The notes under the pieces were generated by a model, which did no database searches, was not told the DNA's origin, and saw only the letters and a list, made by a program, of their open reading frames with translations. Below are positions 1 through 5,786 of a stretch of 5,900 nucleotides of DNA, one piece after another (positions within the stretch are counted from its first letter, which is position 1; each line of letters starts with the position of its first letter). Source of the stretch: CAZBZG01 sp964496245 (lineage in GTDB: Bacteria > Planctomycetota > SZUA-567); NCBI GenBank assembly GCA_964496245.1, contig CAZBZG010000289.1, positions 1-5,900 on the forward strand, given 5' to 3'. The position numbers and the translations under genes were made by a program.

Positions 1-102
1 CTCGTAGTCCTCGTCACAGAAGAATGTCTGCTGACGCCGATTCCCTCGCTGGGTGATGTGGTGCGGGTAACCCGAAGCAACTACGCGAGCGATGCGAGCC
101 AT
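1..102 (-). CDS. REP-associated tyrosine transposase (Y1/IS200-like), N-terminal fragment
   Basis: Reading the minus strand from the ATG at 102 gives 34 codons that run off the left edge. They begin MARIARVVASGYPHHITQRG and continue with N-R-R-Q-Q-T-F-F and an acidic D-E-D-Y-E. This is the standard opening of Y1_Tnp/RAYT proteins: the H-H-I/V-T-Q-R-G strand followed by N-R-R-Q and a phenylalanine pair. Family knowledge: these are single-stranded DNA transposases with an HUH motif and one catalytic tyrosine, often domesticated and linked to REP palindromes. The HUH pair and the catalytic tyrosine would lie beyond the window, so activity cannot be judged. No clear Shine-Dalgarno sequence precedes the ATG. 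The start is chosen because family members usually begin exactly at M-A-R. The gene is co-oriented with the two-gene operon to its right, about 100 bp away. Confidence 0.88.
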   Translation of the reverse strand, partial: MARIARVVASGYPHHITQRGNRRQQTFFCDEDYE

Positions 103-152
103 GATGACAAGATACGTGAGAGGCTTGTTGCGTCAAGCGCGAAATGGTATTA

Positions 153-196
153 TGTCCCCTGATTTGTACCTGATTCTAATTTCTGTCCCCTGATTT
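153..196 (-). repeat. Pair of 13-bp direct repeats upstream of the transposase
   Basis: TGTCCCCTGATTT occurs exactly at 153-165 and again at 184-196 (31-bp period); on the minus strand it reads AAATCAGGGGACA toward the transposase. A partial third copy, CCTGATT, lies at 169-175. The repeats sit between the transposase start (102) and the stop of the gene at 205-858, only 8 bp from that stop. They may be part of the element boundary or a REP-like recognition site of the transposase. I see no strong palindrome or T-run here, so a terminator is not supported. Confidence 0.6.
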
Positions 197-204
197 CCCC
201 CAGC

Positions 205-858
205 CTATATTCCCGCCTGACTGATGATGAGGTACTCCCGCCGAATGCGATGGGCAGGCTCGTAGGAACATCCCACCCGCTTCATCACCTCGGTTGCCGT
301 TTCCGCCCCTTGCTGGATGGCAGTGATGATATCGGCCCGCCATGACGCACCGAAGAGCAGACGATTGCGATATTGCTGATTGGCTTTGGTCAGCTCTTCT
401 ACCGTCATCACATCTTCCGCTCGAATCCGCAGGCTGCCTTTCGAAATGAGAATGCCGTGCGCCTCCGCCCACGGCTCCGCTCCCTTGAGCTTGACCGCGC
501 TCTCCGTGGCCTTGCCGGGAAAGAGATATGCGCCCTTGGCTGGCTGCGTAATGAGCTTCTTCCATTTGTGCTGCCCTTGGTTGACGGCGTAGGCGGCCAA
601 GGCGCTGACAGCAAGCCGCTGGTCAGCATCGTCGCTCTGCCGCACCAGTTTGCGCAGCTTCTCGACAATGACATGCTCCGCGTGGACATGCACCCATGAG
701 AAGAGGAGTGATGCCAGCCTGCCGTCCCCGCGCATTGCGCCAGCCGCATGTAAGAGAACGCTCTCAATATCATAAGCGATGGCATCTTCGGGGGTGATGG
801 AGACGCTTCCGAGGCGGACACCGATGCTGGCGAGGGCTTGGTTAGGGATGGAAGTCAT
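205..858 (-). CDS. Putative wHTH partner/antitoxin of the nucleotidyltransferase operon
   Basis: 217-residue soluble protein with no signal peptide or membrane segment. I do not recognise the N-terminal ~155 residues, which look mostly helical. The C-terminal ~50 residues look like a winged helix-turn-helix: after R-N-R-L-L-F-G (164-170) comes WRADIITAI (173-181), then a short helix T-A-T-E-V-M-K-R-V-G (187-196) and a probable recognition helix SYEPAHRIRREY (198-209). This resembles the DNA-binding domain found beside minimal or AbiEii-like nucleotidyltransferases. The ATG overlaps the end of the upstream nucleotidyltransferase by 17 bp, so the two are almost certainly co-translated; AAAGGA at 865-870 is a plausible ribosome site with 6-nt spacing. 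It is a candidate autorepressor binding the palindrome at 1405-1423, and so a candidate antitoxin, by inference from context. It could instead be a substrate or adaptor of the enzyme. The existence of the gene is much surer than its function. Confidence 0.72.
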   Translation of the reverse strand: MTSIPNQALASIGVRLGSVSITPEDAIAYDIESVLLHAAGAMRGDGRLASLLFSWVHVHAEHVIVEKLRKLVRQSDDADQRLAVSALAAYAVNQGQHKWKKLITQPAKGAYLFPGKATESAVKLKGAEPWAEAHGILISKGSLRIRAEDVMTVEELTKANQQYRNRLLFGASWRADIITAIQQGAETATEVMKRVGCSYEPAHRIRREYLIISQAGI

Positions 859-1381
859 AGCCTATCCTTTCCGCCAAGGCTTGCAGCGAGGTTCTGACAT
901 GCTCGAGCCAGAGCGGGTTGCCGTCTCGCTCCACCACCCAAGGCAGGCTCTCATGCAACTCCTTTGCGGTCGGTGCCAATGCGACACAGTCCTGTTCGTC
1001 CTTCTGGCGGTCGCAGAAGGCGAATAGCTTGGTCTTCAGCAGGTCGGGACGCCCGAGCGTGCGGATGCGAATGCCTTTTGTCTTGTGCAAGCTCACAATG
1101 CGGTCTCGCCAGCCTGCGGGCAGGTCGCCACGCAGGTCTTTGGGGCCATTGTTCAGCCAATCCTCCCGCAGAGGCGCACCCGTCCCTGCATAGGTCTGGG
1201 CAAACGCGACCGACGCATCCAGAATCTCCCGAGGGATGTCGGGGTCAAGGCAGTCCACATCCTGCGTAGCACGGTCAATCACGCCCATGGCCAGCAGCGC
1301 TGCCCCGCCAATGATAGTCACCTCGAAGTGCAGATTCCGCTCTTCGAGATATACGCCAAAGGCAGTCAGAACGTCCTTCAA
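842..1381 (-). CDS. DUF6036/AbiEii-like nucleotidyltransferase, putative toxin component
   Basis: 179-residue protein from the TTG at 1381. The nucleotidyltransferase core is visible: IIGGAALLAMG at 23-33 (the GG-S/A motif), then R-A-T-Q-D-V-D at 37-43 with D41 and D43 as the metal-binding pair. Further on, PDLLKTKLFAFCDRQKDEQD (112-131) matches the 'L-x-K-x-x-A...R-x-K-D-x-x-D' block of the DUF1814/AbiEii and DUF6036 families. Family knowledge: such enzymes transfer nucleotides, and several act as toxins that modify tRNA. The substrate here cannot be read. The open frame extends upstream to 1420, but that part lies in the promoter. The TTG at 1381 is preferred because GGAGG sits 7 nt before it and a promoter lies just upstream. 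It overlaps the downstream gene by 17 bp. In classical AbiE pairs the wHTH antitoxin gene comes first; here the order is reversed. Confidence 0.85.
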   Translation of the reverse strand: MKDVLTAFGVYLEERNLHFEVTIIGGAALLAMGVIDRATQDVDCLDPDIPREILDASVAFAQTYAGTGAPLREDWLNNGPKDLRGDLPAGWRDRIVSLHKTKGIRIRTLGRPDLLKTKLFAFCDRQKDEQDCVALAPTAKELHESLPWVVERDGNPLWLEHVRTSLQALAERIGYDFHP

Positions 1382-1388
1382 AACGGTT

Positions 1389-1393
1389 CCTCC
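1389..1393 (-). promoter_or_regulatory. Shine-Dalgarno site that fixes the TTG start
   Basis: GGAGG on the minus strand, 7 nt upstream of the TTG at 1379-1381. The only other in-frame initiator seen upstream, a TTG at 1420, has no such site and lies upstream of the expected transcription start. Confidence 0.75.
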
Positions 1394-1404
1394 ATCAGCT
1401 ACAA

Positions 1405-1423
1405 GTATTGTACCATACAATAC
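1405..1423. promoter_or_regulatory. Perfect palindrome over the -10 box, putative operator
   Basis: GTATTGTA-CCA-TACAATAC is an exact 8-bp inverted repeat around a 3-bp centre. It contains the -10 hexamer of the minus-strand promoter and part of its spacer. A protein bound here would block RNA polymerase. The likely ligand is the wHTH protein of the same operon (inference), giving autoregulation as in many toxin-antitoxin loci. As RNA it would lie upstream of the transcript, so a role as a hairpin is unlikely. Confidence 0.68.
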
Positions 1424-1434
1424 AGCAGCGTCAA
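1407..1434 (-). promoter_or_regulatory. Sigma70-type promoter of the nucleotidyltransferase operon
   Basis: On the minus strand TTGACG (1429-1434) and TACAAT (1407-1412) are separated by 16 bp, each one base from the TTGACA/TATAAT consensus. Transcription would begin near 1400, leaving a leader of about 20 nt before the TTG start, with GGAGG inside it. Confidence 0.7.
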
Positions 1435-1473
1435 GCGCTTTGTGGGATTCGTCTGCGACCCTATTGTGGTAAT

Positions 1474-1501
1474 TGAACCAGGCCGCAATTCGGATGGTTC
1501 A
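1474..1501. repeat. Inverted repeat in the divergent intergenic region
   Basis: TGAACCA (1474-1480) and TGGTTCA (1495-1501) are exact 7-bp inverted arms around 14 bp, which contain a further CCG/CGG pairing (1483-1485 with 1491-1493). No T-run follows on either strand, so it does not look like an intrinsic terminator. It could be a regulator site or a remnant of a mobile element end. Confidence 0.4.
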
Positions 1502-1519
1502 TGCGCCTTGCCGCCGCAC

Positions 1520-1537
1520 TGACCGCCCAGACGGTCA
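1520..1537. repeat. Short inverted repeat upstream of the kinase promoter
   Basis: TGACCG (1520-1525) and CGGTCA (1532-1537) form exact 6-bp arms around a 6-nt centre. The site ends about 20 bp before the kinase -35 box, a position that suits an activator or repressor site. A match of this length can occur by chance in GC-rich DNA. Confidence 0.35.
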
Positions 1538-1556
1538 ACCACGCCCAAAGCGGCCC

Positions 1557-1585
1557 TTGCCAGGCCCCGTGCGATGCGCTACAAT
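1557..1585 (+). promoter_or_regulatory. Sigma70-type promoter of the kinase gene
   Basis: TTGCCA (1557-1562) and TACAAT (1580-1585) are separated by 17 bp. Transcription would start near 1592, leaving a leader of about 54 nt before the ATG at 1646. This argues against the upstream in-frame TTG at 1595 as the translation start. Confidence 0.6.
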
Positions 1586-1645
1586 GCGCTCTGATTGGGT
1601 TTGATCGAGCAAGGGAAGACCGAGCGTACTGACGGGACGGACGGC

Positions 1646-2524
1646 ATGAAGCTGGTGAGTCGCACCGTGGGCGGGCACCGCGTGATGGCGCGCATCAGAC
1701 AGGGCGGCATGGCCACCCTGTGGAAGGCGCGGTCGGTGGGCGCCAAGGAGACCGTGGCCATCAAGGTGCTCAACCCCGCCAAGGCCAAGTCGCGGCCCGC
1801 AGTCAATGCTTTTCGCCGCGAGTTCGATCTCTGCCACAATCTCGAGCATGCCGGTCTGCTCCGGCACTACGCCTATGGCACGTTCGAGGGCGTTCCCTAC
1901 ATCGTGATGGAGTACTTCCCCTCGCGCACGCTCCGGGAGCTCCTGGGGACCGACGACCTGGTCCGCATGCGGCGGCAGGGCGACGGCGTGATCAAGGACA
2001 CGGCGCACGTGCTGGACTACCTCCACCGGCAGGGCATCGTGCACCTGGACGTCAAGCCGGAGAACATCCTGGTGAACGACGAAGGCCAGGCCAAGCTGAT
2101 CGACTTCGGGTGCGCGAGCAAGGGGTGGCGTTCCTGGCTCCGGTGGGGCCGGACCACGGCGGGCTCGCCCACCTACATTGCGCCCGAGCAGCTGCAGAAG
2201 AAATCGATCGGCGCCTCGGCCGACATCTACAGCTTTGGCGCGGTGCTCTACGAGATCTACGCCGGGGTGCCGCCGTGTACGGGGCAGTCCGAAGACGAGA
2301 TCATGCGCAAGAAGCTCACTGCGCAGCCCCGGCCGCTGCAGCACTACAACCCGCGGATCCAGACGCACTTCTCCGGTCTCGTCCACGCCATGCTGGAGGT
2401 CGACCCCAAGCGGCGGCTGCCCAGCATGGAAGCCTTCCTCACGCGCTTCAGCCGCCACAGCGCCTATCGTCCGCGGCGCAGCAAGACCTCCTGCCGCTGG
2501 GTGCTGACCCACGGCGGGTCGTGA
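1646..2524 (+). CDS. Soluble Ser/Thr protein kinase (Hanks-type, HLD catalytic loop)
   Basis: 292-residue protein, almost entirely one kinase domain, transferring ATP phosphate to Ser/Thr of proteins in the cytosol. Elements in order: glycine-rich loop IRQGGMATLWKA (17-28), VAIK lysine K40, helix-C glutamate E59 in FRREF, hinge VMEYF (87-91), catalytic loop HLDVKPENILV (133-143) with D135 and N140, DFG at 153-155, Y-I-A-P-E-Q (177-182), DIYSFG (193-198) and the late arginine in DPKRR. All residues needed for catalysis are present. The HRD arginine is leucine, making this a 'non-RD' kinase. The activation segment carries a tryptophan-rich basic stretch, KGWRSWLRWGR (159-169). There is no transmembrane helix, PASTA or other sensor domain, only a short basic tail. 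A TTG at 1595 would add 17 residues; the ATG is preferred because of the promoter position and because homology begins just after it, although its Shine-Dalgarno sequence is weak. It converges on the FHA-STAS gene. Confidence 0.93.
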   Translation: MKLVSRTVGGHRVMARIRQGGMATLWKARSVGAKETVAIKVLNPAKAKSRPAVNAFRREFDLCHNLEHAGLLRHYAYGTFEGVPYIVMEYFPSRTLRELLGTDDLVRMRRQGDGVIKDTAHVLDYLHRQGIVHLDVKPENILVNDEGQAKLIDFGCASKGWRSWLRWGRTTAGSPTYIAPEQLQKKSIGASADIYSFGAVLYEIYAGVPPCTGQSEDEIMRKKLTAQPRPLQHYNPRIQTHFSGLVHAMLEVDPKRRLPSMEAFLTRFSRHSAYRPRRSKTSCRWVLTHGGS

Positions 2525-2542
2525 CGCCTGCGCGGACGCGCC

Positions 2543-3250
2543 CTACCCCAGCGCCTCCGCTTCCCGGTTGTAGACCTGGATGGGACTGCTCTCGCCCGGC
2601 ACTTCCAAGAGCTTGGCCACCGTGCCCGTGGCGCCGAAAGCGCGCAGGGACTCGCCGCCCTCGCGCAGGTCGCCCCCGAGCTCCACGAGCCGGGCCAGGC
2701 TGTAGCTGTTCATGGATGTGACACCGCTCAGGTCCAGGACCACGGTCTTGGGCTGGGCGGCCAGCTCCCTGCGGATGCGCTCGTTCAAACCGTCGATCTC
2801 CCGCCGCCGGAAGACCCCGCACAGGCGCACGAGCAGCAACTTGTTCCGCCGTTCAAATTCCATCTGGCCGGCATCGATCTTCTTGCGGGCGAAGACCAGA
2901 CGCTCGATGCGTTCGTCCTGACGGGCGACATCCGCCTCCTCGGTCTCCTGCTGGAAGACGAGCTGGTGTTCGCCCTTGGGGATGGCGGGCGTGACCGCCA
3001 GCCGGATCTCGTCGCCGTTCTTCAGCACGGTGGCGGGCGCCAACTGCTCGCCGTTCACAAAGGTGCCGTAGCTGCTGCCCTGGTCTTCCAGGATCCACGC
3101 GCCTTCTTCGAACCGGATCTCCGCGTGAAAGCGGCTCACCGCCGAGCCGGGCAGGCGCACGTCGTTGTCCACGTGCCGGCCGACCGTGATCGTGCCCTCG
3201 GCCAGGGTATATTCCTTGTGGTTGCGCCGGTCGATCAGTCTGGCCATCAT
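2543..3250 (-). CDS. FHA-STAS domain fusion protein
   Basis: 235-residue cytosolic protein with two signalling domains. Residues ~1-100 form an FHA domain, a phosphothreonine reader: T-V-G-R (22-25), S-R-F-H-A-E-I (39-45), SSYGTFVNG (59-67) and K-N-G-D (77-80) are its conserved binding-loop motifs. A charged, probably helical linker covers ~101-134. Residues ~135-235 form a STAS domain like anti-anti-sigma factors: V-V-L-D-L-S-G-V-T (170-178) followed by M-N-S-Y-S-L (180-185), where S182 aligns with the phosphorylated serine of SpoIIAA-type D-S-S-G-L. D is N and G is S here, so the phospho-site is relaxed. The open frame extends to 3307, but the ATG at 3250 is chosen: GGGGGAG lies 8 nt upstream and the FHA fold starts at once. 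It probably integrates a kinase signal; no cognate anti-sigma factor is visible. The convergent kinase stops 18 bp away. Confidence 0.92.
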   Translation of the reverse strand: MMARLIDRRNHKEYTLAEGTITVGRHVDNDVRLPGSAVSRFHAEIRFEEGAWILEDQGSSYGTFVNGEQLAPATVLKNGDEIRLAVTPAIPKGEHQLVFQQETEEADVARQDERIERLVFARKKIDAGQMEFERRNKLLLVRLCGVFRRREIDGLNERIRRELAAQPKTVVLDLSGVTSMNSYSLARLVELGGDLREGGESLRAFGATGTVAKLLEVPGESSPIQVYNREAEALG

Positions 3251-3258
3251 GGCGTCTG

Positions 3259-3265
3259 CTCCCCC
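3259..3265 (-). promoter_or_regulatory. Shine-Dalgarno site of the FHA-STAS gene
   Basis: GGGGGAG on the minus strand, 8 nt upstream of the tandem ATG-ATG at 3245-3250. It supports the shorter start over the open frame reaching 3307. Confidence 0.6.
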
Positions 3266-3362
3266 GCTGCCGCTGTGCCCGGTCCGCCTTCCCGCCGCGC
3301 ATCTCACCCTCTTCCTACTCTACCGGATTCCGGCCGTGAACGCCACGCAATTCCCGCAACGC

Positions 3363-5786
3363 CTACCGGGTGATTTCGTAGAGGTACGTCCGGTACCGTC
3401 CGTCGATCGCGAACGCCTTGCCGTCCAGTTCCACCGTCCGGTCCGTGGGTACGCCATACACGTCGAGCGCGCGCACCGTGCGGGGCGGCGGTCCTTTGAG
3501 CATGATGCGCGCCTCTACGGGCTCGAGCAGGAGCGGGGGTCCGCCGATCTGTTCGAGATGCGTGCCGTCTTCGTTGTACACCGTACCGGTCTGCCGGTCG
3601 CGCGCGAGCGCGGTGATCAGCACGTGCCCGGACTCCGCGAGCGGTTGGTCGTCGAGCGGCGTAAAGAGGAGCGAGACGAAGCGCGTCTGTACCCGTACGT
3701 GGACGCCGGGGAGGTCGAAGGTGTGCCCGCCCGCAAAGCCCACGACGGCGTGCGTCTTGGGCCCCCGCAGCACGAAGATGCGCCGGCCGTAGTCCCAGAC
3801 GAGCTGGTCGGTCGCAGAGCGGATCGCGCGCGCCTTTCGGTCCCAGTAGCGGCTCCAGTCGATCCTGGTGCCGGGCTCGTCCGTGAAGCCGAGGGTGACG
3901 CGGCCGATGGCGAGCGCTTCGTTGGGCGTATCGCGCTCGGCCACCTCCTTGCGGTCCGCGCCCGCGCCCCCGCGTGCCGAGAAGCTTTGGGCCAGCGGAT
4001 CCTCGCCCGTGAAGAGATCCTCCACTGCCACGCGTCGCGCAGCCGCTACAGGCGCTTCCTGGACGTGCCCCTTGGCCACGGCAAAGGCGAGCGCGGGAAA
4101 TTGTCCGATGTAGTGCGGGGTCTCGGTCACGTAGCAGCCGAGGCGCGGCCACCCGTCGCCCATCCGGTGGCTCCCGCACGCGAAGTGGTAGGACGCGTCC
4201 CACCCCTGCAGGCCCAGGCCGTAGAACGCGATCAGGGGGGCGCTTTCGGCCTTCCACTGGTTGGGGGGCTTCTGGGTCCACTCGGTCGAGCAGAAGGGGC
4301 GGTCCTCCACCTGGAAGAACCCGATCGAGGGGAGTCCCTTGCCCGGTTGATCGAGGTGGGTGCTGTTATGCACCTCGCCCGTGGTGATGCGGTGCCGGCC
4401 CGCGCCGCCGCCGAAGTAGTTGTGCCGATCGATCATGTCCGCGGCCGTGTCGCAGTAGAGGTTGGCCGGATTGGCGATCGCGCCGCCCGCGTGCCAGGCC
4501 GTGGTCACGGTCACGGCCTTGGTCCCCATGGCGCGGAGTTCTTTGATGCGCCGCTCGTAGTAGCTGCGCTGGAGCTCGGTGCAGAACCGGATGAAGTCGC
4601 CGAGGCGCTTGGGACTGCGTACGTTCTTGCGGTCGGGGCCCATCTGCCACGCGCCGTAGATGCGGAAGGCCCGGCTGTCGAACGAATCGTTCGTGCCCCA
4701 CGCCTTCTGCAGGGCCGCGTCCGTCTCGTACCGCGCTTTGGCCCAGTCGCGGAATTGCTGCCGGAATCGTTGGCTGTGGCGCGGCCATTGTTCGCCCGCC
4801 GCCAGGGGATTGAGCGGATTGTGGAAGAAGATGCAGTCTTCGTTGTGCACTTCCATCACAGCCAGGGCCGGGTCGTCCTTGTAGGCGAGCTTGGTGTACG
4901 GGTTGACGTGCGTGAGCAGGGCCTCCAGGTAGTCGCGCTCGAGGTCCTGCAGGCCGCGGCTGATGTTCACGAGTCCGCTCGTGCTGTAGAGTCCGTCGCG
5001 GCCCTTGTCGAGTTCCTGCAGGAGCTCCTTGGGGTAGCCGCAGTCTTCGGCCACCCGCAGGGGGTAGAAGACCGACCAGGTCATGTAGATGCCGTGCTCC
5101 TTGAGCTGGGCGCACCACCAGTCCCACCGCTCGAGTCGCTCCGGGTCGAAGCCGTCCGCGCCCAGCGGGCCGAGAACCGCGAACACGGGGTGCTGGCGGA
5201 CCATGTTGACCCCGTGCTTGCGCAGGAACCGGATCTTCTGGACGAGCTGCGCGCGCGTGAGGTCCTTGTCCGGCCCGGCGTTCACGCCCCAGAACTTCAC
5301 GGGCTCGTCGGCTTTGTCGAAGCGCAGGGCTGCGCCGTCGCGCTGCAGGAACCCGCGTGCGCCCGCGGGCGCGGGTACGAGCACGGACATGTCGGTCACC
5401 GACGCTTCGTCCAGGGGATCGACGTCCGCCACCATTGAAAACCAGGTGGACGGCCCGGCGGGCGGTTGGTCCGCGGGCTTGCGCGCGCCTGAGGGAATGA
5501 AGTCCGGCGGCGCGAACGTGAAGCAGTCGATGGCGGACGAATGCCGGATCGCGCCGTCCAGCCGGATGGCGAGCGTGTGCTCGCCCTTGGCGAGCTTGCG
5601 CACGCCCACCTTGATCCACCCCAGGAAACGGTGATCCGGCTTTTCGGAGACCATGAGCTTGTCGCGCACGTTGGCGGCGCTCGTGTCGATCGGCGTCCAG
5701 TCGGCGTCGTCCAGCTTGTAGGCGAGGTCGGCCTTGAAGTAATTCGCGCGCACCCAGAACGCGTAGCGCGCGGTCGCAGGAATCAT
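3363..5786 (-). CDS. Clan-A (GH5-like) glycoside hydrolase, apparently lacking its N-terminus
   Basis: 807-residue open frame. Residues ~1-100 resemble the later strands of a carbohydrate-binding-type beta-sandwich (ARYAFWVRANYF, then L-A-K-G-E-H-T-L-A-I-R). Residues 135-170 carry the bridge PAGARGFL...FWGVNAG common before TIM barrels in secreted glycosidases of Verrucomicrobia-like bacteria. The barrel (~170-560) has NMVRQHP (194-200), the likely acid/base E316 in EVHNED, H455 in RHNYF, the likely nucleophile E502 in FCSTEW, and W529 near the last strand. Residues ~560-807 look like C-terminal beta domains. It should cleave a polysaccharide or glycoside, substrate unknown. The frame starts inside the N-terminal domain, with no signal peptide, and the ATG at 5786 has no good ribosome site and overlaps clpC-like sequence. 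The true N-terminus, probably some tens of residues with a signal peptide, appears lost at the joint near 5780. An exact GH family cannot be named. Confidence 0.85.
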   Translation of the reverse strand: MIPATARYAFWVRANYFKADLAYKLDDADWTPIDTSAANVRDKLMVSEKPDHRFLGWIKVGVRKLAKGEHTLAIRLDGAIRHSSAIDCFTFAPPDFIPSGARKPADQPPAGPSTWFSMVADVDPLDEASVTDMSVLVPAPAGARGFLQRDGAALRFDKADEPVKFWGVNAGPDKDLTRAQLVQKIRFLRKHGVNMVRQHPVFAVLGPLGADGFDPERLERWDWWCAQLKEHGIYMTWSVFYPLRVAEDCGYPKELLQELDKGRDGLYSTSGLVNISRGLQDLERDYLEALLTHVNPYTKLAYKDDPALAVMEVHNEDCIFFHNPLNPLAAGEQWPRHSQRFRQQFRDWAKARYETDAALQKAWGTNDSFDSRAFRIYGAWQMGPDRKNVRSPKRLGDFIRFCTELQRSYYERRIKELRAMGTKAVTVTTAWHAGGAIANPANLYCDTAADMIDRHNYFGGGAGRHRITTGEVHNSTHLDQPGKGLPSIGFFQVEDRPFCSTEWTQKPPNQWKAESAPLIAFYGLGLQGWDASYHFACGSHRMGDGWPRLGCYVTETPHYIGQFPALAFAVAKGHVQEAPVAAARRVAVEDLFTGEDPLAQSFSARGGAGADRKEVAERDTPNEALAIGRVTLGFTDEPGTRIDWSRYWDRKARAIRSATDQLVWDYGRRIFVLRGPKTHAVVGFAGGHTFDLPGVHVRVQTRFVSLLFTPLDDQPLAESGHVLITALARDRQTGTVYNEDGTHLEQIGGPPLLLEPVEARIMLKGPPPRTVRALDVYGVPTDRTVELDGKAFAIDGRYRTYLYEITR

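Noticed and set aside
1433..1440. 8-bp palindrome AAGCGCTT beside the operon -35 box
   Set aside because: Too short to support as a site; partly overlaps the -35 hexamer and is probably coincidence.
1595..1645. TTG start adding 17 residues to the kinase
   Set aside because: It lies about 3 nt from the predicted transcription start, has no ribosome site, and the extra residues precede the kinase fold without homology.
1535..2512. 325-codon minus-strand frame and a 333-codon plus-strand frame over the kinase
   Set aside because: Both overlap the well-supported kinase gene and show low-complexity shadow-type sequence with no domain.
2525..2542. Possible bidirectional terminator between the convergent kinase and FHA-STAS genes
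   Set aside because: The 18-bp gap is GC-rich but contains no stable hairpin with flanking T-runs that I can find by eye.
3323..3333. Palindrome CCGGA-T-TCCGG in the gap between the FHA-STAS and hydrolase genes
   Set aside because: Arms of 5 bp around one base are expected by chance in GC-rich DNA; the loop is too small for a hairpin and no T-run follows. The 112-bp gap holds no other convincing signal beyond the ribosome site.
3165..5438. 757-codon plus-strand open frame opposite the hydrolase
   Set aside because: Antisense shadow: composition rich in Arg, Val, Ala and Glu with no recognisable domain, while the opposite strand encodes a clear TIM-barrel enzyme.
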